In this document: positions 23,709 through 32,104 of the stretch, piece after piece
Position numbering within the stretch: the stretch's first letter is position 1
How the letters are laid out: every line of letters begins with the position of its first letter
Assembly: GCA_035646535.1 (NCBI GenBank)
Contig: DASRPD010000052.1
Span: 5,277-69,276 of the forward strand
Length of the DNA stretch: 64,000 nt
From: DASRPD01 sp035646535
GTDB lineage: Bacteria > Actinomycetota > Acidimicrobiia > IMCC26256 > JANYLB01
Direction: 5' to 3'
Translations under genes and position numbers: made by a program
The notes under the pieces: model-generated
Told to the model about the DNA's origin: nothing
Database searches by the model: none
What the model saw: only the letters and a program-made list of their open reading frames with translations

Positions 23709-25748
23709 GTGAGCGACGCTGAGGTCACCCCAGATCGACCACGCGATCACCCCTGGGTGATGCGCACCTACTCCGGACACTCTTCGGCACGAGCATCGAA
23801 CGAGCTGTACCGGACGAACCTCGCCAAGGGCCAGACGGGTCTCAGCGTCGCCTTCGATCTCCCGACCCAGACCGGCTACGACCCCGACGACCCCCTCGCG
23901 GCCGGCGAGGTCGGCAAGGTCGGCGTCCCGGTGCCGCACCTCGGTGAGATGCGAGCACTCTTCGACCAGCTCCCGCTCGAGGAGATGAACACGTCGCTGA
24001 CGATCAACGCGACCGCGATGTGGATGCTCGCCCTGTACGTCTGCCTCGCCGAGGAACGCGGGATCGCCCCGGAACGGCTCGCAGGCACAACCCAGAACGA
24101 CATCGTCAAGGAGTACCTCTCTCGCGGTACGTACATCTTCGGTCCCCGACCGTCGCGCCGCCTCACGGTCGACCTCGTCACCCACGCGGTGGCACACATC
24201 CCCCGTTGGAACCCGATCAACGTGTGCCCGTACCACCTCCAGGAGGCCGGCGCGACTCCTGTGCAGGAGCTCGCGTACGGACTCGCCACCGCGGTCGGTG
24301 TGCTCGACGCGGTGCGCGAGTCGGGCCAGGTGACGGCGGACGAGTTCCCGCAGGTCGTGGGCCGCATCTCTTTCTTTGTCGATGTCGGCGTGCGCTTCGT
24401 CGAGGAGATCTGCAAGATGCGTGCGTTCGGACGACTGTGGGATCGCATCTGCGCCACTCGCTACGGCGTGACCGACGAGAAGCTGCGCCGCTTCCGCTAC
24501 GGCGTGCAGGTGAACTCGCTGAGCCTCACCGAGGCCCAGCCCGAGAACAACGCGCAGCGGATCGTGCTCGAGATGCTCGGCGTCACGCTCTCGCGCGACG
24601 CCCGCGCCCGCGCCCTTCAGCTTCCGTGCTGGAACGAGGCGCTCGGACTACCTCGCCCGTGGGATCAGCAGTGGTCACTGCGCATGCAACAGGTGCTCGC
24701 GTTCGAGTCCGACCTGCTCGAATACGACGACATCTTCGACGGCTCGAAGGTCGTCGAGGCCAAGACCACCGAGCTCATGGACGCGGCCGACGCTGAGCTG
24801 CAGTGGGTGCTCGACGGCGGCGGGGCGTTCGAGATGATCGACCAGATCAAGGGTCGACTCGTGCAGAGCCATGCGGAACGGCTCCGACGGATCGAGAGTG
24901 GAGACATCTCGGTCGTCGGTGTGAACTGTTTCACCGAGACCGAACCCTCGCCCTTGGTCGGCGAGCTCGAGGGTGATGCAAACATCCTCGTGCTCGATCC
25001 CGCGGCCGAACAGGAACAGATCGACAGTCTCGAGCGCTGGCGCGACCACCGTGACACGCGAGCGGTCGAGACCGCGCTCGAGCGGCTCCGTGACGCCGCA
25101 GCCACCTCCACGAACCTGATGCCGACGACGATCGCGCTGGCCCGCGCCGGCGGGACGGTCGGCGAATGGTCGTCGGCCCTGCGTGAGGTGTTCGGTGAGT
25201 ACCGCGCCCCGACCGGAGTCGGCGCGGTCGCCGCCGCGCCCGGGCCGGCGATGCTCGATGTACGCGAACGGGTACAGGCCGCGGCCACGGAGCTGGGTGG
25301 ACCGGTGCGGCTGCTCGTGGGCAAACCCGGCCTCGACGGTCACTCCAACGGTGCCGAGCAGATCGCGGTCGCGGCCCGAGATGCCGGGATGGAGGTCGTC
25401 TATCCGGGCATTCGTCTCACCCCCACCGAGATCGCCGTGGCCGCCCGGGACGAGGACGTGGACGTGGTGGGCCTTTCGATCCTGTCCGGTTCACACCTCC
25501 AGCTCGTTCCGGCCACGTTGGCCGCACTGCGAGCCGAGGGCCTGGACACACCCGTCGTCGTGGGGGGCATCATCCCCGAGCACGACCGGACACGCCTCGG
25601 GGAGGCGGGCGTCGCTCGGGTGTACACACCCAAGGACTTCGAGCTGGCCACGATCATGGCCGACGTCGCCGAGCTCGGGATCTCCCAGCGAAGGAAAACG
25701 CGAAACGGCTCACGTCAGGGACCGGGTGAGCCGATGGATTCACCATGA
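23709..25748 (+). CDS. ecm: Ethylmalonyl-CoA mutase (MeaA/Ecm)
   Basis: A 679-residue single-chain adenosylcobalamin mutase. The catalytic barrel (about 10-500) starts with PWVMRTYSGHSSARASNELY and QTGLSVAFDLPTQTGYD; the B12-binding domain (about 540-670) has KPGLDGHSNGAEQI with the cobalt-ligand His. Single-chain length and sequence follow MeaA/Ecm, which converts ethylmalonyl-CoA to methylsuccinyl-CoA in the ethylmalonyl-CoA pathway, rather than heterodimeric methylmalonyl-CoA mutase. GTG 23709 sits about 10 bases after GGGGAG; an ATG at 23700 is too close to it. Ccr and the epimerase lie 12 kb away, supporting the call. Confidence 0.9.
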   Translation: MSDAEVTPDRPRDHPWVMRTYSGHSSARASNELYRTNLAKGQTGLSVAFDLPTQTGYDPDDPLAAGEVGKVGVPVPHLGEMRALFDQLPLEEMNTSLTINATAMWMLALYVCLAEERGIAPERLAGTTQNDIVKEYLSRGTYIFGPRPSRRLTVDLVTHAVAHIPRWNPINVCPYHLQEAGATPVQELAYGLATAVGVLDAVRESGQVTADEFPQVVGRISFFVDVGVRFVEEICKMRAFGRLWDRICATRYGVTDEKLRRFRYGVQVNSLSLTEAQPENNAQRIVLEMLGVTLSRDARARALQLPCWNEALGLPRPWDQQWSLRMQQVLAFESDLLEYDDIFDGSKVVEAKTTELMDAADAELQWVLDGGGAFEMIDQIKGRLVQSHAERLRRIESGDISVVGVNCFTETEPSPLVGELEGDANILVLDPAAEQEQIDSLERWRDHRDTRAVETALERLRDAAATSTNLMPTTIALARAGGTVGEWSSALREVFGEYRAPTGVGAVAAAPGPAMLDVRERVQAAATELGGPVRLLVGKPGLDGHSNGAEQIAVAARDAGMEVVYPGIRLTPTEIAVAARDEDVDVVGLSILSGSHLQLVPATLAALRAEGLDTPVVVGGIIPEHDRTRLGEAGVARVYTPKDFELATIMADVAELGISQRRKTRNGSRQGPGEPMDSP

Positions 25749-26605
25749 TCGACCGCCGGCTCGTGCTCGCTCTGCTGGCCGGGTTCGGCGCGCTGGTGTG
25801 CGGCGTCCTTGGCGTCGTGCTGGACACCGCGCTCCTCGGTGTGGTGGCCGGCGTCTTGGGCACCGTTGCCGCGGTCGCGGCCGCGGCGATCTCGGCTCAC
25901 GCCCGCGCCCTGACCGACGAGCTGGAGCAATCCCGCGACGAGCGCCGTCGGCACCGGCGGGAGCTCGATGCCCTCGCCGCGGTGTTCTCCGAGGAGAGCG
26001 CACGGCGGCGCAGCTCCGAGGTGGCGCACTCGGGGGCTCCCGGACCGCTGGGCGCGCCCGGCGGCCCAGACGACGCCTCGGACGGTGCCGCGTCGACGTT
26101 CGGTGACCACGCAGGCACCAGTGGCATGCGTGAACCCGTCTTCGACTCGGTGTCGGGTCTGCTCGACAAGCAGTTCTTCCCCGTCATCGTGCAGCAGCGC
26201 GTCGCGGCTGCACGTCGACAGCTTCAGCCGATGTCGGTGGTCCTGTTCGAGCTGGACGGACTCGCCGCGGCCGCGGCGCAGACCCAAGAGCAGGCTCTCG
26301 GCGTGCTCGGCGATGTCATCCGCCGAACTCTGCGCGAGTGCGACACCGCGTGTCGACTGACCGAGACCCGCGCCGCCGCCGTGCTCGAAGACACCGCGGA
26401 GTCCGGCGCGGCGTGGGCCGCCGAGCGGGTACGCGGCGCACTCCACGGGAGCCCGGTCGGCGATTCCCTCACGGTCTCGGCGGGGATCGCGTGCTACCCG
26501 TCACACGCGCTGAGCGGCGGCGAGCTCATGGACATGGCCAACCGAGCGCTCGACACCGCCCGACAGCACGGCCGAGATCACGTCGAGATCGCCCAAGCCG
26601 ACTGA
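25745..26605 (+). CDS. Membrane protein with degenerate GGDEF domain
   Basis: A 286-residue protein that overlaps the mutase gene by four bases (ATGA). Two hydrophobic helices (about 6-50) are followed by a coiled-coil-like basic segment, a Gly/Ala linker and a C-terminal diguanylate-cyclase-like fold (about 135-280). The fold shows DSVSGLLDKQFF, SVVLFELDGL and VSAGIACYPSHA. At the active-site loop the GGDEF sequence is replaced (LTETRAAAV), so it cannot make c-di-GMP in the usual way; a sensory or nucleotide-binding role is possible. Confidence 0.7.
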   Translation: MIDRRLVLALLAGFGALVCGVLGVVLDTALLGVVAGVLGTVAAVAAAAISAHARALTDELEQSRDERRRHRRELDALAAVFSEESARRRSSEVAHSGAPGPLGAPGGPDDASDGAASTFGDHAGTSGMREPVFDSVSGLLDKQFFPVIVQQRVAAARRQLQPMSVVLFELDGLAAAAAQTQEQALGVLGDVIRRTLRECDTACRLTETRAAAVLEDTAESGAAWAAERVRGALHGSPVGDSLTVSAGIACYPSHALSGGELMDMANRALDTARQHGRDHVEIAQAD

Positions 26606-26663
26606 CCCGCGCGCGACCGGGCCGACGACAGGCGAGCCGGTCAGCACCGCGCGCGGCCACACC

Positions 26664-28466
26664 TCACCGATACATGCTCTCGATCTCGTCGGCGTACTTG
26701 GCGTGGACGCCGCGGCGCTTGAGCTTCATCGTCGGTGTGAGCTCCTCGGAGTCGGGCAGCCACTCATCGCAGAGCACCACGAAGCGCTTGACCTGTTCGA
26801 CGCGGGAGAAGTGCTCGTTCGCCCCGGCGACGGCACGCTCGAGCTCTGCTCGGATCTCCGGGTGCTCGGCCAGCTCCGAGGCCGCCGCCACTTCGACGCC
26901 GTGCGTAGACGCCCAAACGGGCGCGGCCTCGGGGTCGAGCACGAGAAGCGCGCTGATGAACGGCCGACCATCGCCGATCACACACACCTGGCCGACGAGC
27001 GGGTGCGACTTGAGCGCGGCCTCCAGGTTGGCGGGCGAGATGTTCTTGCCCCCGGCGGTGATGATGAGCTCTTTCTTTCGATCGACGATCCTGAGGTAGC
27101 CGGCTTCGTCGAGCTCGCCGATGTCGCCCGTGTGGAACCAGCCGACGGCGTCCAGGACTTCGGCCGTCCTGGTCGGCTCGTCGAGGTAACCACGGAAGAT
27201 GTTGCCGCCGCGACAGACCACCTCACCGTCGGTGGCGAGGCGGACATCCTCGCCGGGGATAGCCCGCCCGACGGTGCCGGACCGGACGCGGGACGGGTCC
27301 CAAGTCATCGGACCTGACGTCTCGGAGAGGCCATAGATCTCCGACAGCGGGATCCCGAGCGCGCGGAAGAACTCGAATACGCCCCGGCTGATCGGCGCCG
27401 CGCCGGAGATCGCCGAGATGAGCTGGTCCAGCCCGAGGAGCTCGCGCACAGGTCGGAGCCCGGCGGCGTCAGCCTGCTCGAATGCCGCGCCAAGCTCCGC
27501 CGGGATCTCGGCGCCGCGCGCTCGGTGCTCCGCGACGCGACCACCGATGTCGAGCGCCTGCTCGAAGGCCTCCGCCCGATCCGAATCGGCGCCGAGCGCG
27601 GCACGAACACCCGCTTCGATCTTCTCCCATACCCGCGGCACCGCAAAGAACATCTGCGGGCGCACCTGGGGCAGATACTGCGACACCGCGCTCGCCTCTG
27701 GACACGTCGTGACCTCGTAGCCGAGCTCGATTCCCATGTAGTGACTGGTCATCCGCTCCGCGATGTGCGCCATCGGTAGGTACGACACCGCCCGGGAACC
27801 CTCGGGATCGAGATCGCCGAGCGCGAGCCGCAAGCTCGACACGGTCCACGCGATGTTGGCGTGATCGATCATCACGCCCTTCGGCGGACCCGTCGTGCCG
27901 GAGGTGTAGATCACCGTGGCGAGATCGCTCGGTCGCGCGACCCGGGCCGCGGCCTCCAGGTCGATGGGATCGTGTGCGACCAGCTCGTCCCAGGCCAACA
28001 CGTCGCCGGTGACCGCTGCGCCGTCGACGGCGGCAACATGACGGAGCTCCGGGAGGAACGTGCGCGCGGTCAACACCTTCTCGAGGTAGCCCGCGTCCTC
28101 GACGAGCGCGGCCCGCGCACCACAGTTCCCCGCGATGAACGCGACCTGATCGGCCGATGACGAGTTGTAGATCGACACCGGGGTGGCTCCCACCAGCAGC
28201 GCGGCCATGTCGGCCACGTGGAACTCGGGACTGTTTCGCAGCATCAGCACGACCCGGTCCCCGGGGCCGATGCCACCCTCGGCCAGCGAACCGGCCAGAC
28301 GGGCGGCACGATCGGCGTAGTCCGACCACGTCCACTCTCGCCAGGCCTCGCCGTCGAGCCAGCGGAGCGCGACGCCCTCGGGACGCTTGCGGACCTGGTC
28401 GAGGAACGCGCGCGGCACGGTGCGTCCTGCCGTTCGCTCGGTCAGCGCTTTGCTCGTGACTCCCAC
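26664..28466 (-). CDS. Long-chain acyl-CoA synthetase (FadD15-like)
   Basis: A 600-residue adenylate-forming ligase that activates fatty acids with ATP and CoA. The P-loop YTSGTTGPPKG is at about 187-197. YLPMAHIAER, YGLSETSGPMT, GWFHTGDIGELDE, DRKKELIITAGGKNISP and the C-terminal Lys in TPTMKLKRRG are all intact. GTG 28466 follows GAGGGG; the open frame upstream has no similarity to the family. It resembles actinobacterial FadD15-type enzymes. It stands apart from other genes on its strand. Confidence 0.9.
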   Translation of the reverse strand: MGVTSKALTERTAGRTVPRAFLDQVRKRPEGVALRWLDGEAWREWTWSDYADRAARLAGSLAEGGIGPGDRVVLMLRNSPEFHVADMAALLVGATPVSIYNSSSADQVAFIAGNCGARAALVEDAGYLEKVLTARTFLPELRHVAAVDGAAVTGDVLAWDELVAHDPIDLEAAARVARPSDLATVIYTSGTTGPPKGVMIDHANIAWTVSSLRLALGDLDPEGSRAVSYLPMAHIAERMTSHYMGIELGYEVTTCPEASAVSQYLPQVRPQMFFAVPRVWEKIEAGVRAALGADSDRAEAFEQALDIGGRVAEHRARGAEIPAELGAAFEQADAAGLRPVRELLGLDQLISAISGAAPISRGVFEFFRALGIPLSEIYGLSETSGPMTWDPSRVRSGTVGRAIPGEDVRLATDGEVVCRGGNIFRGYLDEPTRTAEVLDAVGWFHTGDIGELDEAGYLRIVDRKKELIITAGGKNISPANLEAALKSHPLVGQVCVIGDGRPFISALLVLDPEAAPVWASTHGVEVAAASELAEHPEIRAELERAVAGANEHFSRVEQVKRFVVLCDEWLPDSEELTPTMKLKRRGVHAKYADEIESMYR

Positions 28467-28804
28467 GATCCCCCTCTGGTCGCCGGACAGTCCGGTTCCT
28501 CTGCTCCTCGTACGAAATGAGCGGTCCCGAGGCCTGTGGATGTAGGCGGCCCCTCTTCGTAGCCGATCCCAACGGATCTGGCGATGGGCACTCAGGTTAT
28601 CCACAAGGCGTTCTGGAAAACCTGGGGATGATGCGCCAGAATGCTGCGGTACGTCCCGAGGAGGCCGTTGGGGCCCTGGCCGGCCGGGCCGGGATTCTCT
28701 ACCCGATCCTCCTCGGGACGGACCCTTCTGCACCGTCCTGACAGGTTCATCCCTCTTGTTCACCCGGTGCACGGGCCGGATGGCCAAAGCCGGCGCAGGG
28801 ATCG
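28467..28804. other. 338-bp gene-free region with DnaA-box-like sites and a 13-bp inverted repeat
   Basis: No gene is convincing here. A consensus DnaA box TTATCCACA lies at 28597-28605. Weaker matches are TGTGGATGT at 28535-28543 and TCTGGAAAA about 28612-28620, followed by TGGGGATG. CGTCCCGAGGAGG (28652-28664) pairs perfectly with CCTCCTCGGGACG (28708-28720), enclosing a GC-rich inner hairpin. The DnaA-box wording resembles chromosomal origins, but dnaA, dnaN and rpmH are not in the window and I see no AT-rich unwinding element. It could be a secondary DnaA-binding locus, a structured RNA or a terminator. Confidence 0.35.
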
Positions 28805-30150
28805 CTACCGCCCTCGGAACGCGATGTTGAGCAGCGCGATGAGACTGTTCACGCCGACGCGAGGGTGCGCCGCTGCGGGGGAGCGCCTGGAATGGCGCGG
28901 CGCGATCCTGACCCTGAGCGCGGAAGCCAGCACGACGACCCGTAGGGGCGACGCGAGCACGAGGGCCTCCCCGTCGACCCCCGCGGCGATCGGTTCGGAC
29001 GATCGAACCTCGAAGCTCGTCGCCGTCCACTGCCGCCAGCCTCGCGCTCGTGACACGCCGCCCGTGGTCTGGAGTGCCACCAGCTCGGCCAGGTCGGCCG
29101 AGCTCCGGACCTCGACCGCCACGATCCCGAGAACGCCTGCGTCGAGACGAGCACGCGTGCCGAACCCGGCGATCCGGTCGAGGTCGTAGACGTTGTTCGA
29201 GACCAGGATGAGGTCTGCGGAGTCCCGCGAGCTCCCCGTCGGGCCTTCGAACTCGAGATCGAAGGGCTCATAGTCGGCGCCGAGAAGCTCCGGCAGCATC
29301 CGGGCGACCGTACCGAGCTTGTCGTCGCGGTACTCGGGTGACTGCACGACGGCGGCGTACACGCCCAGTGACATGTTGTTCACGAACACGCGATCGTTGA
29401 CCCGTCCGAGATCGATGCGGCGCTCTCTCCCGTGTTCGAACGCGTCCAACGAACCGATCAGGTCGTTCCGGTCGATACCGAGATCGAGCGCGAGCTGGTT
29501 CCGAGTCCCGGCCGGCACGCACACGAACGGCACATCGTGTTCCATCGTGAACTCGGCGACCATGGCCTGCGAGCCGTCGCCGCCGGCCATGCCGAGCACG
29601 TCGGCCCCCTGACTGATCGCGGCTCGTGCCAGCTCCTGCAGGTTGTCGTCGCGGCGGAGCATGATCGTCCGCACACCTCGGCTCGCAGCCGCCGCGGCCA
29701 GGTCGACCTGTTCCGCCTTGTCACCCCCGACGTCGGGTTGATGAGCAGCACGGGTCGACGGGGTCGTGGCGCTACCGGGCCGTCGGCCATGACAGCTGAG
29801 CCGGCAGCAGGATGGCGCTCGACGAGCGCAGCCCGAGCGAGACCCGTCGCGATCGCTACCGTGCCCACCGCGACGAGCAGCCCCACGAACGTCCAGTGCG
29901 ACGCCAGCGCCCACGCGACCAGTGCCAGCGCGGCCGCGGCAACGACGATCGCGACGATCCGACGAGCACCCCGGCGGGTCAGGGCGAACCACACCGACAC
30001 CGAGGCGGCAACACCGCCGAGCCAGGCGCCGATCAGTGCGACGAAGTTGCGGTAGAGGACGACGCCGACGACCACGAAGGCGATCGCGTACGTCGCCAAT
30101 GCCGCCAACGCGACGACGCGCCGGACGCCGGTCGGCGATCTCTCGCTCAT
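28805..30150 (-). pseudogene. Diacylglycerol/lipid kinase-like membrane protein, broken by one frameshift
   Basis: The 5' part (start ATG 30150) encodes four hydrophobic helices and RRPVLLINPTSG, the first strand of the DgkB/YegS/LCB5 lipid-kinase domain. The rest is in another frame: GDKAEQVDLAAAAASRGV, MAGGDGSQAMVAEF (the GGDGT-like nucleotide motif), CVPAGTRNQLALDLG and GVDGEALVL. The break lies in a run of five C (29724-29728; five G on the coding strand). One more G would restore NPTSGGDKAEQV, the conserved sequence. The gene is otherwise intact to its stop at 28805. It is either a real frameshift or a homopolymer consensus error. Confidence 0.8.
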
Positions 30151-30196
30151 GTGACCGGATCCGGCGCGTCGTGGCGTCGAGTGCTGACCGGGTCGG

Positions 30197-30712
30197 TCAG
30201 GAAGCCTCGGCTGACGTCGCGTCGAGCGCCTTCTTCATCGAGTCGACGGTCTCGTCGGTGATCTGCTCGCGCACGATGCTCGCGGGGTTGTACTTGTCGA
30301 AGGCCTTCGCCATCTCCTCGGTGTCGCCGGTGGCGCCGAAGAGGAGGAGCGCGGACGTTCCCTTGGTGAGCTCCTTGCGGACCGTGTCCATGAAGCCGGC
30401 CGGCAGGCCCGTCTCCTTGGTGGCCTTCTCGACCCCGGCGCCGATCGCCATGCCGCCCGCCCAGAGGGCGATGAACCCGAGCGGCGGAAACAGCAGGCCC
30501 ACGATCATGCCGGTGAGGCCGCCCCACACCGCGCCCGCAGCCACCGAACCATGGGTCGTGTGCGTCGAGACCCGGCCCGACCGGTGGCGTTCGAGGATCG
30601 CGACGTCTTCGAGCCACGCGTAGTCCAGCTCGGCGAGCGCACGGACAGCATTCATCGCCTTGTGCGCACCGTAGGTCTCGTTGAACTTCAACATGATCAC
30701 TTCACTGGCCAT
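30197..30712 (-). CDS. DUF1269-type membrane protein
   Basis: A 171-residue protein. The N-terminus resembles MLKFNETYGAHKAMNAVRAL and AWLEDVAILERHRSGRV of DUF1269 proteins, followed by a Gly/Ala-rich paired hydrophobic hairpin (about 55-95, GAVWGGLTGMIVGLLFPPLGF) and a soluble C-terminal domain (TKGTSALLLFGATGDTEEM). The function of the family is unknown; the glycine-rich hairpin could insert in the membrane. It lies between the lipid-kinase-like gene and a metallophosphoesterase on the same strand. Confidence 0.75.
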   Translation of the reverse strand: MASEVIMLKFNETYGAHKAMNAVRALAELDYAWLEDVAILERHRSGRVSTHTTHGSVAAGAVWGGLTGMIVGLLFPPLGFIALWAGGMAIGAGVEKATKETGLPAGFMDTVRKELTKGTSALLLFGATGDTEEMAKAFDKYNPASIVREQITDETVDSMKKALDATSAEAS

Positions 30713-30762
30713 GGGGGTTCTTTCTTGGTCGGTCGACCGACCGGACCGGGAGGTTGGATGGG

Positions 30763-31875
30763 TCAGAAGGCGTGGGTGAAGCAGCGGTCCCCGACGCTAC
30801 CGAGCGCGTAGTCGCGATACAGGCCCGCGAACATCTGACGGGTCCTCTCCGTCCAGTCCATCGCGGCGGGGGCACCGATTCTATGGACCATCTGGGTGTA
30901 ACCGCCCTCGTACACGCGGTACTCGGCCCAGGCCCCGGGGTAGTCCTTCACACATGCCACCTCGGCTATCGGCACCGACCCGGTGGCGCTGAAGCGCCGG
31001 ACCCGATTGCGGTGCGTGTGGCCGGCGAAGTACCCGGCGATCGCTTCGTGGCGGGCGATGAGCGCGACGAGCGCGTCGCTGTCATCCGGGTTGATGCCGA
31101 AGTAGTTCGCCGAGCGGGTGGGGCTGTCGGGATTCCAGGGATGATGGTGTCCGAACACGAGCATCGGGCGATCCGTCGTCGCCGCAAGCTCTTCGAGCCA
31201 GACCAGCTGATCCCGGCTGATCGCGCCCCTGTCGGATCCGGGAATCACCGTGTCGAGCACGGCGAGCGTGACGCCGGGAAGGTCGATCGCGAACGGCGCG
31301 CGATCGGACGCGATGGACTGGGTGATCATCGCGTCGTGGTTGCCGCGTACGTGGTGCATCACGTCGCCGAGCCGACCGTAGACGCGGAGGAAGTCGTCGT
31401 ACTCCTGTTCGGTACCGAGGTTCGTGAGGTCGCCCTTCACCACGACGGCATCCGGGCCGGCCGCGATGATCTCGTCGACCGCCGCATCGTTCATCACCTC
31501 GGGATAGGGCGGGTGCCCGGGTGCCGCGCCGAGGATCGGGCCCATCTGATCACCCTCGCCGAGGATGCCGCACTCCGTCTCGCCGAAATGCACGTCGTTG
31601 GCAGTCGCGATCGTCGCCAGCAGCCGGCCCGAGGGCCGCGCCAGCGTCTGCACGGTCGCGGGAAGCAACTCGGATGGATCCGCGCCATCCACCGCGAGTG
31701 CGTACTCCCGGTCCGGCTCGAGCCCGGTCACCCGGGCGACGTGGTACGGGCCGGTCGTCGAGACCTCGACCTCACCGACACGAGTCGTCACCTCGACGTG
31801 CGGCACGGTCACGAATGTGAGCACGACTTCGTCGGGTCCGACGGTGAAGAGCTCCGCATCGCCGATCGCGGTCAT
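30763..31875 (-). CDS. Metallophosphoesterase (CpdA-like)
   Basis: A 370-residue calcineurin-like phosphoesterase. A short Fn3-like N-terminal part (about 1-85) precedes the catalytic domain, which has ANDVHFGE, VVKGDLTN, RGNHDAM, VFGHHHPW and FAGHTHRNRV, the full two-metal ligand set. Similar proteins cleave cyclic nucleotides or other phosphodiesters. It begins 4 bp after accE, so it may be the last gene of the carboxylase operon. The substrate is not evident. Confidence 0.85.
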   Translation of the reverse strand: MTAIGDAELFTVGPDEVVLTFVTVPHVEVTTRVGEVEVSTTGPYHVARVTGLEPDREYALAVDGADPSELLPATVQTLARPSGRLLATIATANDVHFGETECGILGEGDQMGPILGAAPGHPPYPEVMNDAAVDEIIAAGPDAVVVKGDLTNLGTEQEYDDFLRVYGRLGDVMHHVRGNHDAMITQSIASDRAPFAIDLPGVTLAVLDTVIPGSDRGAISRDQLVWLEELAATTDRPMLVFGHHHPWNPDSPTRSANYFGINPDDSDALVALIARHEAIAGYFAGHTHRNRVRRFSATGSVPIAEVACVKDYPGAWAEYRVYEGGYTQMVHRIGAPAAMDWTERTRQMFAGLYRDYALGSVGDRCFTHAF

Positions 31876-31879
31876 CCCA

Positions 31880-32104
31880 TCACGCGCGGCTTCGGCGGGT
31901 GGTGCGACCGGAGCGTTGCCACGCTCCCCGCGCGAACCCCGTTCGACGGCCCGAGAGCCGGGCTGCCGCCACCCAGCGGGACTGCAACCGGGTATGGCCG
32001 GCGACAGGGGCCGGCCGAGACCTCGTCGCCGCGAGCGCCGCGACGATGGCGGCGATCTCGTCGTTCGTCGCGTCGGGTGAGATCGCGCGGAGTACCGGCG
32101 TCAT
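31880..32104 (-). CDS. accE: Acyl-CoA carboxylase epsilon subunit
   Basis: A 74-residue protein whose ATG overlaps the stop of the carboxyltransferase gene (ATGA). The N-terminal VLRAISPDATNDEIAAIVAALAA matches the short helix typical of actinobacterial AccE/PccE, which stabilises the biotin-carboxylase/carboxyltransferase complex; the tail is basic, ending in RSGRTTRRSRA. The small size, position and sequence fit well. No AccA partner is visible in the window. Confidence 0.82.
   Translation of the reverse strand: MTPVLRAISPDATNDEIAAIVAALAATRSRPAPVAGHTRLQSRWVAAARLSGRRTGFARGAWQRSGRTTRRSRA

Noticed and set aside
28467..28804. Firm call of chromosomal oriC
   Set aside because: Only one perfect DnaA box, no dnaA/dnaN/rpmH and no AT-rich element; kept as a low-confidence observation only.
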